Position numbers and translations under genes: made by a program. From the NCBI GenBank assembly GCA_934167095.1, contig CAKPKE010000025.1:1-15452 (forward strand): a stretch of DNA of 15,452 bases. Direction: 5' to 3'. This document shows positions 14,421-15,452 of this stretch, in pieces; within the stretch, counting starts at the first letter, position 1, and the number at the start of each line of letters is the position of its first letter. The notes below the pieces were generated by a model. The model did no database searches. It worked only from the letters and a program-made list of their open reading frames with translations, and was not told the DNA's origin. The DNA is from an uncultured Clostridia bacterium. Lineage in GTDB: Bacteria > Bacillota > Clostridia > TANB77 > CAG-508.

Positions 14421-14430
14421 ATACAATTGG

Positions 14431-14459
14431 AGAAGAGTGGAATTTGTTTCCACTCTTCT
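14431..14459 (-). promoter_or_regulatory. Strong hairpin in the rimP operon leader
   Basis: A perfect 12-bp stem (14431-14442 with 14448-14459; arms AGAAGAGTGGAA / TTCCACTCTTCT) and a 5-nt loop. It lies in the roughly 70-nt leader between the predicted transcription start (about 14477) and the rimP ribosome binding site. No T-tract follows, so it is not a simple terminator. Possible roles are RNA stability, an RNase III site or control of the operon by a protein such as NusA; all are inference. Similar GAGTGG-type hairpins ahead of rimP are, as far as I recall, common in Firmicutes. Confidence 0.6.
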
Positions 14460-14483
14460 GCCTCTCTTGATATGTCTTTTATT

Positions 14484-14512
14484 ATTGTACCCCATTTTTT
14501 CTAAAAAATCAA
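14484..14512 (-). promoter_or_regulatory. Sigma-A promoter of the rimP-nusA-infB operon
   Basis: On the minus strand, -35 TTGATT (14507-14512), a 17-nt spacer, then -10 TACAAT (14484-14489). Predicted start near 14477. It is the best promoter seen upstream of this seven-gene operon, placed directly after the terminator of the preceding gene. Confidence 0.75.
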
Positions 14513-14547
14513 GGGTTTTGTTAATTTTTTGGTAATTTTTAAACAAA

Positions 14548-14593
14548 AAAATTAAGACATCCTCACTTTTCAAATTGGTTATGTCTTAATTTT
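14548..14593 (-). terminator. Terminator after the anchored unknown protein gene
   Basis: A perfect 13-bp stem (14548-14560 with 14581-14593; arms AAAATTAAGACAT / ATGTCTTAATTTT) and a 20-nt loop. On the minus strand the T-tract continues to seven Ts. It lies about 60 nt after the stop codon of the 202-residue protein and upstream of the operon promoter, insulating the two units. Confidence 0.75.
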
Positions 14594-14654
14594 CTTTTCG
14601 TAATTTATTTCATTCTCTATTCTTAACTTTTAATAACTTATTTTTTGCAATTTA

Positions 14655-15263
14655 CTATTCTTCATATTTTTCTGCATCTGGTATTTCAAAATCAGATTCT
14701 TTAACTGTATCAAACTTATACTCATATTTTATTTGTGATTCGCCATTTTTGTTTGCTAAAGTTAGACCTGTATCTTTTTCTATATAAGTGTCTTGTAAAT
14801 AGCTTCCATCTATATAGTAACACTTTTTATCATTGTAATTAGATTCTTTTACTGAAGTTGTCATAGCAATTTTTATCCAATACCATGAATTTTCAAAACC
14901 TAAAGACCAAAGAACTGGTTGATTTACAGAAGCATCTTCTACAGTTTTTGCAATTCTATTTTCAGGAGTTTCTGTGTAAATAACTTTCTTTGTTCCATCA
15001 TAGTATTCTGTAACTTTTATCTGGGCCATTCCTACTGCATTTACAGTAACAAGCTTTTCTTTATTTCCCATTTTAAAATATTCTTGTGTATATCCAGAAC
15101 TATTTTCTAATTTTATATAGTAATTTTCATAATTATTATATTTAGAAACTTCTTCTTCTATCTTTCCAAATATTCTCATTTTTCTTGCTACATCCCCACA
15201 CACTGCTACCGCAATTATAAGAATCACTAAAATAACTACTAATATTATTTTTTTACTTCTCAT
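14655..15263 (-). CDS. Membrane-anchored exported protein of unknown function
   Basis: A 202-residue protein. Residues about 5-22 form a single hydrophobic signal anchor. The Cys after it (AVAVC) does not make a proper lipobox because Val occupies position -1. The rest, from about residue 35, is a Tyr-, Lys- and Glu-rich domain of alternating strands (YYIKLENSSGY, KVTEYYDGTKKVIYTETP, KKCYYIDGSY, TYIEKDTGLTL). This suggests a LolA/LppX-like half-barrel, but that is impression only and no family is claimed. GGAGAGG lies about 7 nt before the ATG. It is a single-gene unit between its own likely promoter and a strong terminator. Confidence 0.75.
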   Translation of the reverse strand: MRSKKIILVVILVILIIAVAVCGDVARKMRIFGKIEEEVSKYNNYENYYIKLENSSGYTQEYFKMGNKEKLVTVNAVGMAQIKVTEYYDGTKKVIYTETPENRIAKTVEDASVNQPVLWSLGFENSWYWIKIAMTTSVKESNYNDKKCYYIDGSYLQDTYIEKDTGLTLANKNGESQIKYEYKFDTVKESDFEIPDAEKYEE

Positions 15264-15299
15264 TTTAAAACCTCTCCTTTTGTAAATTTATTTTATATT

Positions 15300-15308
15300 A
15301 TCATACCA
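15300..15308 (-). promoter_or_regulatory. Extended -10 promoter of the 202-residue protein gene
   Basis: The minus strand reads TGGTATGAT: TGn plus TATGAT (15300-15305), one mismatch from TATAAT. The hexamer 17 nt upstream (TTATGT) is a weak -35. The predicted start is near 15293, about 30 nt before the ATG. Confidence 0.4.
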
Positions 15309-15404
15309 TTATTAAAATTACAACATAAAAAAGAAACTTATAAATTTTATAAATACAGTTTTACTTGATTTTATAGTATTTAAAAATTATAAATTTCCTT
15401 TTAT

Positions 15405-15452
15405 TTATCCTAAAGCTACATCTAAAATCATCATTATTACGAATCCAACCAT
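15405..15452 (-). CDS. C-terminal end of a membrane protein, possibly a ZIP-family metal transporter (partial)
   Basis: The minus-strand frame entering at 15452 reads MVGFVIMMILDVALG and then TAA (15405-15407). The hydrophobic run ending LDVALG resembles the last membrane segment of clostridial ZIP-family metal transporters as I remember them. The gene starts outside the window; the ATG at the very edge is probably an internal Met. Fifteen residues are too few for a firm call. The alternative frame that stays open is polar and less plausible. Confidence 0.35.
   Translation of the reverse strand: MVGFVIMMILDVALG

Noticed and set aside
14409..14573. 55-residue N-terminal extension of RimP
   Set aside because: It spans the sigma-A promoter and the leader hairpin, while a strong binding site and GTG start lie exactly where the family N-terminus begins.
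1..15452. CRISPR array, tRNA, rRNA, insertion sequence, prophage or toxin-antitoxin locus
   Set aside because: No regularly spaced repeats, cloverleaf or rRNA motifs, transposase motifs or phage-type genes were seen on either strand.

Overview
The window reads as a very AT-rich (low-GC) chromosome of a spore-forming, Gram-positive anaerobe of the Clostridia type. This rests on the conserved rimP-nusA-ylxR-infB-rbfA-nrnA-truB order, the AGGAGG-type ribosome binding sites, a CotF-family spore coat gene, a Spo0E-family phosphatase gene and a sortase-type cell-wall anchor. The species cannot be fixed from the sequence. Every recognised gene is on the minus strand except one unknown membrane protein at 6181-6945.

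Read in the direction of transcription (high to low coordinates): the last residues of a probable membrane transporter enter at 15452. A single-gene unit for an anchored exported protein of unknown function follows (15263-14655) and ends at a strong terminator. A clear sigma-A promoter (14512-14484) then drives the translation/RNA operon: rimP, nusA, ylxR (rnpM), infB, rbfA, nrnA, truB. These genes act in ribosome maturation, transcription elongation and antitermination, RNase P modulation, translation initiation, nanoRNA turnover and tRNA modification. ylxQ and ylxP, present in the Bacillus version of this operon, are missing. truB converges with the plus-strand gene, and both stop codons lie inside one perfect hairpin that looks like a shared terminator.

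Below that is a small spore coat pair (5995-5494) closed by a terminator, then an RNA m5C methyltransferase and the redox chaperone Hsp33 (5395-3497), then a secreted von Willebrand A domain protein with its own good promoter and a C-terminal MPNTG sorting signal (3425-1995). Next is a 57-residue Spo0E-like gene (1826-1653) with a perfect Spo0A box near -37 of its likely promoter, which suggests negative feedback on sporulation.

The most remarkable part is at the low-coordinate end. A pilin-like membrane-anchored protein (1466-453) ends in a short segment whose codon use differs sharply from the rest of the gene: 21 of 25 consecutive codons are of the form NNY, nine of them ending in C, flanked by GC-richer constant blocks. 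This is the footprint expected of a variable region written by a diversity-generating retroelement (mutated from AAY template codons). It is followed by a 10-bp perfect hairpin without a T-tract. No reverse transcriptase or template repeat is in the window, so this would be a remote target or part of a cassette continuing below position 1.
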